From DASZUK01 sp963745595 (GTDB taxonomy: Bacteria > Actinomycetota > Acidimicrobiia > Acidimicrobiales > RAAP-2), in contig CAVUYB010000018.1 of the NCBI GenBank assembly GCA_963745595.1, forward strand, positions 85,714 through 149,713: 64,000 nt of DNA, read 5' to 3'. Both the position numbers and the translations under genes were made by a program. This document shows positions 26,703-35,536 of the stretch, piece by piece. The notes beneath the pieces were generated by a model. The model was not told where the DNA came from, did no database searches, and saw only the letters and a program-made list of their open reading frames with translations. The stretch's first letter is position 1. The number at the start of each line of letters is the position of its first letter.

Positions 26703-28309
26703 GCAGCGCGCTCCTTCGGTTGATCTGTGATCTTCGGGTCCGGCACCGACCACAGGTGGACGGTCGCGTACGCCCGCCACGGTCGCCACCGGTCGGCCAG
26801 ACGGACGACGTCGGTCGTGGACTCCGGGCCGCCGAGCCAGCGGACCGCCCGGCGGACGCCGACGTCGGTCGGGATGAACGCGTCCGGATCCCGTAGCGCA
26901 CGCATCGCGACGTAGCCAGCCGTCCAGTCACCGATCCCCGGGACGGCCTGGAGGCGGGCGGCCAGCTCCGCGGGGTCCGCGCCCGGGTCGAGCGACAAAG
27001 CCCCTTCGATCATCGCGGTCGCCGCGGCTCGGATCGTCCGTCGGCGGGACGCCGGCATCGGCAACGCTGCGTCGGCGACCGTGAGGAGGTCGCCTGGAGC
27101 CGGGAACAGGTGCGTTACCGGGCCATCCGCGACGGCCAGCCGCGGCCCAGCGGCGGCTACGAGCTGGCCGGTGACCGTGCGCGCTCCGGCCACTGAGACC
27201 TGCTGGCCGATAATCGCCCGGAACGCCAACTCCGCACCGTCGACCGTTCCCGGCACCCGCCGGCCCGGCGTCGCGGTCACGAGCGGGCGGAGAAGCGGGT
27301 CGTCGCCGAGCAGCCCGTCGATCGCGATCGGGTCAGCGTCGAGATCGAGGAGCCGGCGGCAGCGGCTCACCGCGGCCGTCAGGTCCCGGAGATCGTCCAG
27401 CCGGAGCGTCGCCACGACGTACCCGTCCGCCGGCGTCAGCGCGACCGTGCCCGTGCCATGCGGCAGCCGCAGGCTGCGGTGGAACACCCCGTCGACCGTT
27501 GCCTCGACCCCTGCCACCGCCCGAGTGGCCAGGAACGCGAACGTCGACGCCGCGTCGAACGGCTCCCGGTACGCCAGTCGGAGGGTGACCGCACCGGCTC
27601 CGGCCGTGCTGCCGCTGCCGCTGCCGGTGGTGTGGCGGCGACCATCGGCGGACGGGCCGTCGCCAAGGAAACTGCTGCTGTCGCTAGCGGGTCCGCGGTC
27701 GGCGTGACGGGTCCGCTGCTGGTGCTTGCGCCGCAGCTCCGTCGGGCTGTTCGCGAAGACGGCCCGGACGGTGTCGTTGAACTGCCGGACGCTCGAGAAC
27801 CCGGCTGCGAACGCAATGCGGGCGGCGGAGAGGTCCGTCGTCTCGATCAGCACCCGCGCCGTTTGCGCCCGCTGCGCCCGGGCCAGCGCGATCGCCCCGG
27901 TCCCGACTTCAGCGACCAACAACCGGTGCAGTTGACGCTCGCTGTACCCCAGTCGGCCCGCGAGCCCAGCGACGCCATCGCGATCGACGACACCGTCAGC
28001 GATCAATCGCATCGCGCGAGCGACGACGTCCGCCCGGGCGTTCCACTCCGGCGAGCCTGGCGCAGCATCCGGACGGCAGCGCATGCACGCCCGGAAGCCG
28101 CCTTGCTGCGCCGCGGCCGCGCTCGGGTAGAAGCGGACGTTCGCCCGTTTCGGCGTCATCGCGGGGCAGCTCGGCCGGCAGTAGATGCCCGTTGACGTCA
28201 CTGCGGTGAAGAACCAGCCATCGAAGCGGGCGTCTCGGCTCTGCACCGCCCGGTAACAGCGTTCGAAGTCGTCGAGCACCGCACCATCGTCGCAGCCGCA
28301 GCCGCTCAT
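26699..28309 (-). CDS. alkA: Ada-like / AlkA fusion: alkylation-responsive regulator and DNA glycosylase
   Basis: 536 aa from ATG 28309; upstream in-frame starts exist but the conserved domain begins here. Domains in order: Ada zinc-type N-terminus with YCRPSCPAM and ACMRCRPD (four Cys), an AraC-type double HTH (GYSERQLHRLLVAEVG, AARIAFAAGFSSVRQFNDTV), a Ser/Gly linker, then AlkA with HhH-GPD VPGIGDWTAGYVAMRAL and catalytic Asp in IPTDVGVRRAV. It senses methylation and removes 3-methyladenine-type lesions. It is translationally coupled to ogt, forming an adaptive-response operon. Confidence 0.93.
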   Translation of the reverse strand: MSGCGCDDGAVLDDFERCYRAVQSRDARFDGWFFTAVTSTGIYCRPSCPAMTPKRANVRFYPSAAAAQQGGFRACMRCRPDAAPGSPEWNARADVVARAMRLIADGVVDRDGVAGLAGRLGYSERQLHRLLVAEVGTGAIALARAQRAQTARVLIETTDLSAARIAFAAGFSSVRQFNDTVRAVFANSPTELRRKHQQRTRHADRGPASDSSSFLGDGPSADGRRHTTGSGSGSTAGAGAVTLRLAYREPFDAASTFAFLATRAVAGVEATVDGVFHRSLRLPHGTGTVALTPADGYVVATLRLDDLRDLTAAVSRCRRLLDLDADPIAIDGLLGDDPLLRPLVTATPGRRVPGTVDGAELAFRAIIGQQVSVAGARTVTGQLVAAAGPRLAVADGPVTHLFPAPGDLLTVADAALPMPASRRRTIRAAATAMIEGALSLDPGADPAELAARLQAVPGIGDWTAGYVAMRALRDPDAFIPTDVGVRRAVRWLGGPESTTDVVRLADRWRPWRAYATVHLWSVPDPKITDQPKERAA

Positions 28310-28513
28310 GTCTGGCGGAAATCGGACATGACCATGCCCGAGGCCACCGCTGACGCCAGCCGCCAGCCGCCAGCCGCCGAGAACGGCCACCGGCCACCGG
28401 CCACGGGCCACCGGACGCCGGACGCGGCGAGATGGCAGGTCTCTATGGGCATTTTCCATTGCTATTCAATGTGATCGAGCGCTAGTGACACACCCCCTTG
28501 TCAAGATCTACCC

Positions 28514-29744
28514 ATGACGCCCGTCGCGACCGTTCGCCCGCTCCTTGGGGTCGTGAACACGCTGCAGAGCCATCTCGACGGATTGCGGGCCGCGGTCAAC
28601 GGCGTCGATCCGGCGGCGACGGACGGCACCGACGCGGCCGAGCTCGTCCGGATCGGCGTCGCGCTGGAACGATTCGGTGCCTCACTGCGAACCCGGTTCG
28701 CCCTCCGCGTGGAAGCGACCGGCGCGTTCTCGGAAACCGGCCACAAGCATGCGGCCGGGTGGCTGGCCGGCGTCTCCGGCGAGTCCGTCGGACAGGCGCA
28801 CGACGTCCTGAAGACGGCCGCCCGGCTCGCGGAGGCTCCGGTGGTCGAGCAGGCGTTCAAGGACGGGAAGCTGTCGCTTTCCCAGGCCGGCGTCGCGGCA
28901 TCGGCTGGCGCGATCGACCCGTCGGCCCAGCGCGGATTGGTGCGGACGGCGACGTCCGGGTCGATGAAGGAGCTGAAGGACGAGGCGTCCCGGATCAAGC
29001 GGGCCGCCGACGGCGCCCGCGGCGAGGCGTCGTTCGCGCTGAAGGAGGCACGCGCCCAGCGGGGCCGCTATCTCCGGACGCGTGTCGTGCCGGAGGGCGG
29101 GATGAAGCTGGAGGCATGGCTGCCGACGGCCGACGGCGCTCGGGTCAAGGCCGCGACTGAAGGCCGAGGCCGACCGGATCTTCAAGGAGGCATGGGCGGC
29201 CGGAGTGAAAGAGCGGCCGGACGCCTACCTGGCGGACGCGCTCGTTCGGACGGTCTGTGGTGAGCGGAAGAGCGAACCGAAGGCCGACGTGGCTGTCAGA
29301 GTCGACCTCGGCACGCTCCGTCGCGGGTTCGTCGAGGGCGACGAGACGTGTGAGATCGCCGGCGTCGGGCCGATCCCGGTCGAGGTGGCCAAGGACCTGC
29401 TCGGCGACGCGGTCTTCCACGTCGTCGTGACCGACGGCGTCGACGTGAAGGCGGTGACGTCGAAGAAGCGGACGATCCCGGCGTCGCTACGCCGAGCGCT
29501 GATGGAACGGGACCGTACCTGTGCGGTGCCGGGTTGCGACGCCACCGAACACCTGCAGATCGACCACCGATGGGACTTCGCCAAGGGCGGTCCGACGCAG
29601 TTGTCAAACCTTTCTCGCCTCTGCGCGGCGCATCATCGGATGAAAACGACGGCCGGCTTCCGATTGGTGAAGGACGGCGACGACATCCGCTGGCTGGGTC
29701 CGGACGAGCAGCGCCGCTGGGCGGAAGGGGAGCCCGGGCCCTAA
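28514..29744 (+). CDS. 13E12/DUF222-type HNH endonuclease protein (frameshifted)
   Basis: About 409 aa. The N-terminal DUF222 helical region (TGHKHAAGWLAGVSGES, ARLAEAPVVEQAFKDGKLS) is followed, after one extra base near 29157, by a DUF222 second half and an HNH motif CAVPGCDATEHLQIDHRWDF with CAAHHRMK. The family includes the REP13E12 repeats of mycobacteria, which behave like mobile or phage-target elements. Its stop shares the CTAA with the expected end of the convergent acyl-CoA dehydrogenase. GC is lower than in neighbours. Confidence 0.85.
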
Positions 29745-30879
29745 CTCGGCCGCCAGTCGGTCGAGCGCGGCCGCGAGCACCCGGGCCCGGTGAGTCAGTC
29801 GCGTCGCCGCCGGCCGCCGAGAGGGCCCACGCCCGCTTCATGAAGAGCTGCAGGTCGCATTCCCACGTGTAGCCGATCGCGCCGTGCACCTGGAGGGCGA
29901 CCCGGGCGGCCAGGTCCGCGGCGTCGGAGGCGAGGGCCTTGGCCATCGACGCATGCTCGGACCGGTCGGGGAGCTGGCGGGCGAGGGAGTCGGCGGCCCG
30001 GTAGGTGGCCGGTCGGGCGAACTCGAGCTTCACCCGGGCGTTCGCCAAGTGGTGCTTGACGGCCTGGAAGCTGCCGATCGGCTTGCCGAACTGCTGGCGG
30101 TCCTTCGCGTAGTCGGCGGCGATCGTGATCATCCGGTCGGCCAGGCCGAGCAGCTCGGCCGCGTACGCCACGGCGGTGCGGTCCGCGAGATCGCCGACGA
30201 CGGTCGTCGCATGGGCACCGGACGCGACGACGGTGTGCGGCCACGGCGTCCACTCGACGGTGCCCAGGTCCCGGGTGCCGTCGATCGACGGCGTCGCGGT
30301 CACGTCGACCGCGTCGGCGGGCACCGCGTGGACCTGCCAGCCCAGCCTCGGGGCCTCCCATGCGAGGAGGAACAGGCCGGCCCGGCTCGCGCCGGCCACC
30401 CGCTCGGTGACGACCGTCCCCTGGGTGATTGCATGGGTCGCCGTCACGAGCCCGTCGGCGGTGACGTCGACGCCGCCGACCGTCGCGACGAGCTCGCCGC
30501 CGGCGATCATCGGCAGCGACCGCTCGGCGACTGCGTGGGCGGCCGCACCGTCCGCGGCCAGCCCGGCCGCCGCGGCGAGCAGCGGCGCGGCCAGCGCCGC
30601 CGACTCGGCGAGCGGCTCCGGGAGCCCAGCCCAGCCGGCCTCTTCGAGGACGCCGACGAGCTCGACGTCCGTCAACCCGAGACCGCCGTGGTTCTCCGCG
30701 ACGAGGACACCCGGCGCGCCCAGCTCGGAGAGCACCGCCCAGCGTTCGGCCGACCGGCCGGCGCCGTGGTCGTGGCTGTCGACGATCGCGCGGAGGTCGG
30801 CGGTCGTGCACTCGCGGTCGAGAACCTGGCGGACGGCCGTCCGCAGTTCGAGCTGCTGTTCGGTGAACGCGAACCGCAT
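29741..30879 (-). CDS. acyl-CoA dehydrogenase, second subunit (C-terminus disturbed)
   Basis: From ATG 30879 (MRFAFTEQQLELRTAVRQVL). YAKDRQQFGKPIGSFQAVKH and VALQVHGAIGYTWECDLQLF mark the FadE fold; its size fits the second chain of an alpha2-beta2 pair. After SAAGGDAT the conserved tail (HRARVLAAALDRLAAEL) is in another frame and no in-frame stop occurs before the HNH gene; the given frame stays open to 29296. A TAG at 29743-29741 would end it tail-to-tail with the HNH gene if indels are corrected. It lies 5 nt after the stop of its partner dehydrogenase. Confidence 0.83.
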
Positions 30880-30884
30880 GCCGG

Positions 30885-32117
30885 CTAGCTCCTCGGCAAC
30901 CCGAGCAGACGCTCGGCGACGACGTTGCGTTGGATCTCGTTCGTCCCGGCGTAGATCGGCCCGGCGAGCGCGAACAGATAGCCGTCGAGCCACGGGCCCG
31001 GATGGGCGTCAGCTTCGCTCGAGGCGCCGATACCAGTGCCGGTGCCGGCCGTGCTCGTTCCGCCAACGCCCGGGTCGGCCGGCGACCGTTCGAGCAGTTC
31101 AGCGTCCGGTCCGAGCAGCGAGAGGCCGGCGGCGTGGATCGCCAGGTCGGTCTCGGACCAGAAGATCTTGTTGCAGCTCGCCTCCGCGCCGATGGTGTGG
31201 CCATCGGCGGCTCGCGACGCCATCCAATACGTCCCGAGCTCGTACGCCTCGGCATCGATGTACGCCCGGGCGACGTCGTCGGCGATCCGACCACCCGGAC
31301 GGCCACGGTCCGCGTACAGCTCGACGAGCCGGGCCGCGGCCTCGGTGTAGCGGGCCGGGCTGCGCAGGCTCAGCCCGCGCTCGCTGCCGGCGGTCGACAT
31401 CGCGACCTTCCAACCGTCGCCGACCCCGCCGAGGACGTGCTCGTCGGGGACGAAGACGTCCTCGAAGAAGACTTCCGCGAAGCCGGTCTCGCCGTCGAGC
31501 TGCGGGATCGGCCGGACGGTGACGCCGTCGGCGGCCATCGGGATGAGGAAGTACGTCAGGCCGCGGTGACGCTCCGCGTCGGGGTCGGTGCGGAAGATCC
31601 CGAAGCACCATTCCGCGAACGCGCCGCGGGAGCACCAGGTCTTCTGCCCGGTCAGCCGCCACCCGTCGTCACCGGTTGCCCGGACGGCCCGGCTGCGGAT
31701 GCCCGCGAGGTCGCTGCCGGCGTCCGGCTCCGACCACCCCTGGCACCAGATCTCGTCACCCGCGGCCATCGGCGGCAGGAAGCGGGCCTTCTGCTCGGGC
31801 GTCCCGTACTCGAGCATCGTCGGCGCGAGGAGGAAGATGCCGTTCTGGCTGACCCGCTTCGGCGCCTGTGCCCGGTAGTACTCCTCCTCGAAGATCAGCC
31901 ACTCGAAGATGCCGACGTCGCGGCCGCCGTACTCGGTCGGCCAGCTGACGACCGACCAGCGGTCCGCGGCCAGCGTCCGCTCCCACTCGCGATGCTGCTC
32001 GAAGCCGTCCGCGGTGTCGAGGGACGCGAGGCTGCCGGGAGCCGGCACGTGGCTCTCGAGCCACGCCCGCGCCTCGGCGCGGAACGACTCCTGAGCGGGC
32101 GTGAAGGTGAGGTCCAT
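30885..32117 (-). CDS. acyl-CoA dehydrogenase, first subunit (ChsE-like)
   Basis: 410 aa from ATG 32117 (MDLTFTPAQESFRAEARAWL). It shows IWCQGWSEPDAGSDLAGIRS, LTGQKTWCSRGAFAEWC and the C-terminal AGTNEIQRNVVAERLLGLP. Near residue 365 a low-complexity insert (VGGTSTAGTGTGIGASSEA) interrupts the helical domain. With the next gene it should form a heterotetrameric FAD enzyme; together with the divergent DUF35-thiolase pair it recalls the mycobacterial igr cluster that removes the last side-chain carbons of cholesterol. The assignment of substrate is inference. Confidence 0.88.
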   Translation of the reverse strand: MDLTFTPAQESFRAEARAWLESHVPAPGSLASLDTADGFEQHREWERTLAADRWSVVSWPTEYGGRDVGIFEWLIFEEEYYRAQAPKRVSQNGIFLLAPTMLEYGTPEQKARFLPPMAAGDEIWCQGWSEPDAGSDLAGIRSRAVRATGDDGWRLTGQKTWCSRGAFAEWCFGIFRTDPDAERHRGLTYFLIPMAADGVTVRPIPQLDGETGFAEVFFEDVFVPDEHVLGGVGDGWKVAMSTAGSERGLSLRSPARYTEAAARLVELYADRGRPGGRIADDVARAYIDAEAYELGTYWMASRAADGHTIGAEASCNKIFWSETDLAIHAAGLSLLGPDAELLERSPADPGVGGTSTAGTGTGIGASSEADAHPGPWLDGYLFALAGPIYAGTNEIQRNVVAERLLGLPRS

Positions 32118-32203
32118 CCGGCGGAGAATCTGGCACACCAAGGGGTGGTCGGCAAGCGCGGCCGACGGCCTCGACCTGGCTATTTGGTCGTTCGAGCTGT
32201 TTG

Positions 32204-32217
32204 GACAAGCGCTCGTT
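32204..32217. promoter_or_regulatory. KstR2-like inverted repeat
   Basis: GACAAGCGCTCGTT is close to the KstR2 pattern ANCAAGNNCTTGNT (two differences) and contains the near-palindrome ACAAGCGCTCGT, one base from perfect. It lies in the 118-bp gap between the divergent acyl-CoA dehydrogenase and DUF35 genes, 19 bp before the ATG at 32236. Confidence 0.4.
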
Positions 32218-32235
32218 TTCGGCCACAATGGCCCA

Positions 32236-32712
32236 ATGAGCACTGCGGACAGCGGGAAGAAGCGGGTGCCGGCCCTCGACGGCTGGTTCACGATGGACGA
32301 CGATGCCCCGGCGCTGCTCGGCAGCCGGTGCACGGTCTGTGGAACGTTCGCGTTCCCGGCGGAGCAGTTCGCGTGCCGTAACCCGGCCTGCGAGGGGACC
32401 GAGTTCGAGCAGGTACGGCTGTCGCGCCGGGGCAAGGTCTGGTCGTACACGGACGCCCGGTACCAGCCGCCGCCGCCGTACGTCGCCGCGGACCCGTACG
32501 TCCCGTTCACGCTCGCCGCGGTCGAGCTGGCGGCCGAGAAAATGGTCGTCATGGGCCAGGTCGTCCCGGGCGTCTCGGTCGACGACCTGACGGTCGGCGA
32601 CGAGGTCGAGCTCGTCCTCGGCACGCTGTACGAGGACGACGACCACGAGTACCTGGTCTGGAGGTGGCGGCCGGTAGCCTCCGCGGAGAACGAGGGAGGA
32701 GCCGATGGCTGA
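32236..32712 (+). CDS. DUF35 zinc-ribbon/OB-fold protein (ChsH2-like)
   Basis: 158 aa from ATG 32236. A zinc ribbon is formed by CTVCGTFAFPAEQFACRNPAC, followed by an OB-fold (GKVWSYTDARYQPPPPYVAA, VVMGQVVPGVSVDDLTVGDE). DUF35 proteins bind thiolase-like partners and, in steroid side-chain cleavage, form hydratase or aldolase complexes. The 3' end overlaps the thiolase start by 8 nt, supporting a two-subunit complex. The start matches the leaderless style, with no clear ribosome site. Confidence 0.88.
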   Translation: MSTADSGKKRVPALDGWFTMDDDAPALLGSRCTVCGTFAFPAEQFACRNPACEGTEFEQVRLSRRGKVWSYTDARYQPPPPYVAADPYVPFTLAAVELAAEKMVVMGQVVPGVSVDDLTVGDEVELVLGTLYEDDDHEYLVWRWRPVASAENEGGADG

Positions 32713-33934
32713 CGACATGATCGGGAGCCCGAACGGGCGGGACACCCGGGTCGCGGTGCTCGGCGCGGGGATGCACCCGTGGGGCAAGTGGGGCCGCAAC
32801 TTCGTCGAGTACGGCGTGGCGGCCGCTCGGGACGCGCTCCGCGATGCCGGTCTGCGCTGGGAGGACGTCCAGTTCGTGTCCGGTGCAGACACGATCCGCA
32901 ACGGCTACCCGGGGTTCATCGCCGGCGCGACGTTCGCCCAGGCACTCGGCTGGACCGGCGCGAGGGTGTCGTCGTGCTACGCGGCGTGCGCGTCGGGCGC
33001 GTCGGCGATCGCCAGCGCCCGGGCGCAGATCCTGGCCGGGCTCTGTGACGTCGCGCTCGTCGTCGGGGCGGACACGACGCCGAAGGGCTTCTTCGCGCCG
33101 GTCGGCGGCGAACGCAAGGATGACCCGGACTGGCTGCGATTCCACCTGATGGGGGCGACGAACCCGACGTACTTCGCGCTCTACGCCCGTCGGCGGATGG
33201 ACCGGTTCGGCGCGACCGACGAGGACTTCGCGGCGGTGAAGGTCAAGAACGCCCGGCACGGCCTAGCGAACCCGTACGCCCGCTATCGCAAGGAGGTCAC
33301 GGTCGACGAGGTCCTGGCGTCGCCGATCGTCGCCGACCCGCTACGGCTGCTCGAGATCTGCGCGACGTCCGACGGTGGGGCCGCGCTCATCTTGTCCAGC
33401 CTCGACTTCGCCCGGCGGCACGGCGCGGGGGAGCCGCTCGTCACGGTCTCCGCCGTCTCGACGGTCACGCCCCGGTTCCCGAGCACGGTCATCGAGATGC
33501 CGAACTTCTCGACCGATTCGGCCGCGGCCGGCGGGGTCGTGGACGGGTCCGGCTTCCGACCGTCGATCACCCGAGCGGCGTACGAGGAGGCCGGGATCGG
33601 CCCGGAGGACGTCGATCTCGCGGAGGTTTACGACCTCTCTTCCGCGCTCGAGCTCGACTGGTACGAGGACATCGGGCTCTGCGGCGAAGGGGAGGCCGAG
33701 AAGTTGCTGCGCGACGGCGCGACCACGATCGGCGGCCGCATCCCGGTCAACCCGAGCGGGGGGCTGTCGTGCTTCGGCGAGGCCATCCCGGCCCAGGCGA
33801 TCGCCCAGGTCTGTGAGTGCGTCTGGCAGCTCCGCGGCCAGGCCGACGGCCGGCAGGTCGATGGCGCCCGGGTGGCCGTCACCGCGAACCAGGGGCTGTT
33901 CGGCCATGGCTCGTCGGTGATCGTCACCCGGTAG
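32705..33934 (+). CDS. thiolase-fold lipid-transfer/aldolase protein (Ltp2-like)
   Basis: 409 aa from ATG 32705, preceded by GGGAGGAG. SSCYAACASGASAIASARAQ holds the position of the nucleophilic Cys of thiolases; VNPSGGLSCFGEAIPAQ replaces the usual GGAIALGHP block. Partner is the overlapping DUF35 gene. In mycobacteria Ltp2 with the DUF35 domain of ChsH2 cleaves the C22 hydroxyacyl-CoA by retro-aldol reaction; this pair is a likely counterpart. Thiolytic activity is an alternative because the Cys is kept. Confidence 0.85.
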   Translation: MADDMIGSPNGRDTRVAVLGAGMHPWGKWGRNFVEYGVAAARDALRDAGLRWEDVQFVSGADTIRNGYPGFIAGATFAQALGWTGARVSSCYAACASGASAIASARAQILAGLCDVALVVGADTTPKGFFAPVGGERKDDPDWLRFHLMGATNPTYFALYARRRMDRFGATDEDFAAVKVKNARHGLANPYARYRKEVTVDEVLASPIVADPLRLLEICATSDGGAALILSSLDFARRHGAGEPLVTVSAVSTVTPRFPSTVIEMPNFSTDSAAAGGVVDGSGFRPSITRAAYEEAGIGPEDVDLAEVYDLSSALELDWYEDIGLCGEGEAEKLLRDGATTIGGRIPVNPSGGLSCFGEAIPAQAIAQVCECVWQLRGQADGRQVDGARVAVTANQGLFGHGSSVIVTR

Positions 33935-34375
33935 TCACAGTGTCGGCGGTACGCAGGCGAGGGCGATCGTGATCGAATTGCTCGCGACGGAGTTGGGACC
34001 GGCCCAATGCGTCCCGGTTGTCGCGGAGACCTCGAAGTAGAAAGTGCCGGCACTGAGGCCGCTGCTTGTCCACGACGTCGCCGTGACGCCGGACGCGACG
34101 ACCGAGTAGCCGGTTGTCTTCGACGTCGATCGCCAGACGCGGTAGGTCGACGCGTGGGTCACCGCGTTCCACGCGACGCGGACGGTCAGGCTGACGAGCG
34201 AGGTGCACGTCGCCTTCGCTCCGGTCGGCGCGACGAGGTCGGTCGACGCCGACGAACCGTGCCGGCTACCGCCGAGCGCGAGCAGCACGCCCCACATGGC
34301 GCCGGCTGGCGGCTCGATGGTCAAGTTGATCGCGGCAGCCGCGACCAACCCGACGGCGGCCGCCCTGGCGATCAC
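33935..34375 (-). CDS. secreted or membrane-anchored FN3-like protein
   Basis: 146 aa from GTG 34375. A hydrophobic start (ARAAAVGLVAAAAINLTI) is followed by a single beta-sandwich that reads like fibronectin type III: VRVAWNAVTHASTYRVWRS and TSSGLSAGTFYFEVSAT. Two cysteines (CTSL and ACVPP) could form a disulfide. It starts 5 nt after the stop of the gene at 34381-35061, so the two form a small operon for exported proteins. Function unknown. Confidence 0.6.
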   Translation of the reverse strand: MIARAAAVGLVAAAAINLTIEPPAGAMWGVLLALGGSRHGSSASTDLVAPTGAKATCTSLVSLTVRVAWNAVTHASTYRVWRSTSKTTGYSVVASGVTATSWTSSGLSAGTFYFEVSATTGTHWAGPNSVASNSITIALACVPPTL

Positions 34376-34380
34376 CGGAA

Positions 34381-35061
34381 TCAGCTGTACTTATCCGTCG
34401 CCGGGCTCGCCGTCACGGTCCCTGTGATGCCGGCGGTCGCGGTGACGCCGATCAGGGACGGCATCGAGAAGTAGGTCGATTGGCAGGCTGTCGGCGCGCT
34501 GACGCCCATCGTCGCCTCGCCTGTGAGGACGACCTTGAGCGGATCGCCGGTGTTGCCGGACGCCGCGACCTTCAGAGCGGTCGTGAGCGTGTGCGACGCC
34601 CCACTTGTGCCACTCGCGCCGGTCCAGGTCACCTGGGTTCCTGTCGTTCCGGACGTGACGGCGCAGCCGGTCTTCGATGTCGTCAGCGCGCTCGTCGTGA
34701 ACCCGGCGGCGAAGACCGCGCTCGCCGGCAGCTTCAACGCCGAAAGGGTGACCGGGAACGGGTTCGGGTTTGTGATCGTGACGACGACGTCGCCGGTCGA
34801 CCCCGGGTAGAGCAGGTGCGTGGGGGTCGGTGTCGCGACGGCGCTGACCGTCAGGTTGTGCGCGGCGGTCGACTCGGCCTCTCCGTTCGATCCCGAGTTC
34901 AGTCCGACGATCCAATTGGACGCGGCATAGCCAACTGACGCCGCGAGAAGGGCGCCGAAGATGGCCCCGGCGACCTTGGCCTTCCGGCTGACTCTTTTTG
35001 TCCGTGGTGGTCTGCTTGCGGCGTGCGCGCCTCGGCCCGACCGCCTGTTACCTGCCGACAT
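34381..35061 (-). CDS. exported protein, Ser/Thr-rich, unknown function
   Basis: 226 aa from ATG 35061, with GGGAGGG 4 nt upstream. A long basic N-region (RPPRTKRVSRKAK) precedes the hydrophobic core VAGAIFGALLAASVGYAAS. The mature part is rich in Ser, Thr, Ala and Gly with DVVVTITNPNPFPVTLSALK, a pattern of secreted beta-rich surface proteins, and a pair of cysteines. Lys/Arg and A/T-rich codons near the start and an AT-rich promoter region set it apart from its neighbours. No known family is recognised. Confidence 0.6.
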   Translation of the reverse strand: MSAGNRRSGRGAHAASRPPRTKRVSRKAKVAGAIFGALLAASVGYAASNWIVGLNSGSNGEAESTAAHNLTVSAVATPTPTHLLYPGSTGDVVVTITNPNPFPVTLSALKLPASAVFAAGFTTSALTTSKTGCAVTSGTTGTQVTWTGASGTSGASHTLTTALKVAASGNTGDPLKVVLTGEATMGVSAPTACQSTYFSMPSLIGVTATAGITGTVTASPATDKYS

Positions 35062-35195
35062 AGTCCCTCCCAAGTAACAGCGCTGCTACGCAGCAGAAAG
35101 AAACTTTACGTTATGTGCTTGAAGATTTCAAGGGTGTTATTACATCAAAATTGCAAGGCAAGATACGGGGTCCTAGAAGCCATCTCTCACGGATC

Positions 35196-35210
35196 GGTGA
35201 CCAGGTCACC
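35196..35210. promoter_or_regulatory. perfect inverted repeat, candidate operator
   Basis: GGTGACC and GGTCACC flank a single A, a perfect 15-bp palindrome about 135 bp upstream of the exported-protein gene. A regulator site is the simplest reading; no partner regulator is identified. Confidence 0.35.
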
Positions 35211-35389
35211 GGGGACAAGCTGGCAGTGTGAATGGAAAATACCTGGCAAATGAATAAAAGTGGGTTTTTTGTTCACGTTGAGGCCGGTCCGGGTCGGTGG
35301 GTGCGACGGACGGCCACCCGGCCCGAGCCCGCGCTTGGCTGGTGGGCCTGATGACCGCTCGCTCCCAGCCCGCGCCGACCAGACCCCGT

Positions 35390-35421
35390 ACGGCCGGGGC
35401 CTCACGTCAGACCCCGGCCGT
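35390..35421. terminator. strong GC hairpin, possible bidirectional terminator
   Basis: ACGGCCGGGG and CCCCGGCCGT form a perfect 10-bp stem around a 12-nt loop. No T-tract follows on either strand, as is common for actinobacterial hairpins. It lies 116 bp past the stop of the VOC gene. Confidence 0.4.
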
Positions 35422-35536
35422 CCGAGAGCCCCGAGACCAGACCTCGGCGAGCATCCGGGCAAGCCCAGACGGCAAGGATCGACGGCGCGCCCTCCGGGTC
35501 AGGCGCGCGGTCTTCGTGCCATCGACGAGACGGAGT

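Larger units (their letters stand above)
35062..35536. other. AT-rich intergenic region with two inverted repeats
   Basis: 475 bp without a convincing gene. The part next to the exported-protein gene (35086-35280) is far richer in A/T than anything else nearby. It holds GGTGACCAGGTCACC at 35196-35210, a run of six T at about 35263-35268, and a 10-bp-stem hairpin at 35390-35421. The remainder up to the VOC stop is GC-rich and shows only open frames without family resemblance. Confidence 0.5.
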
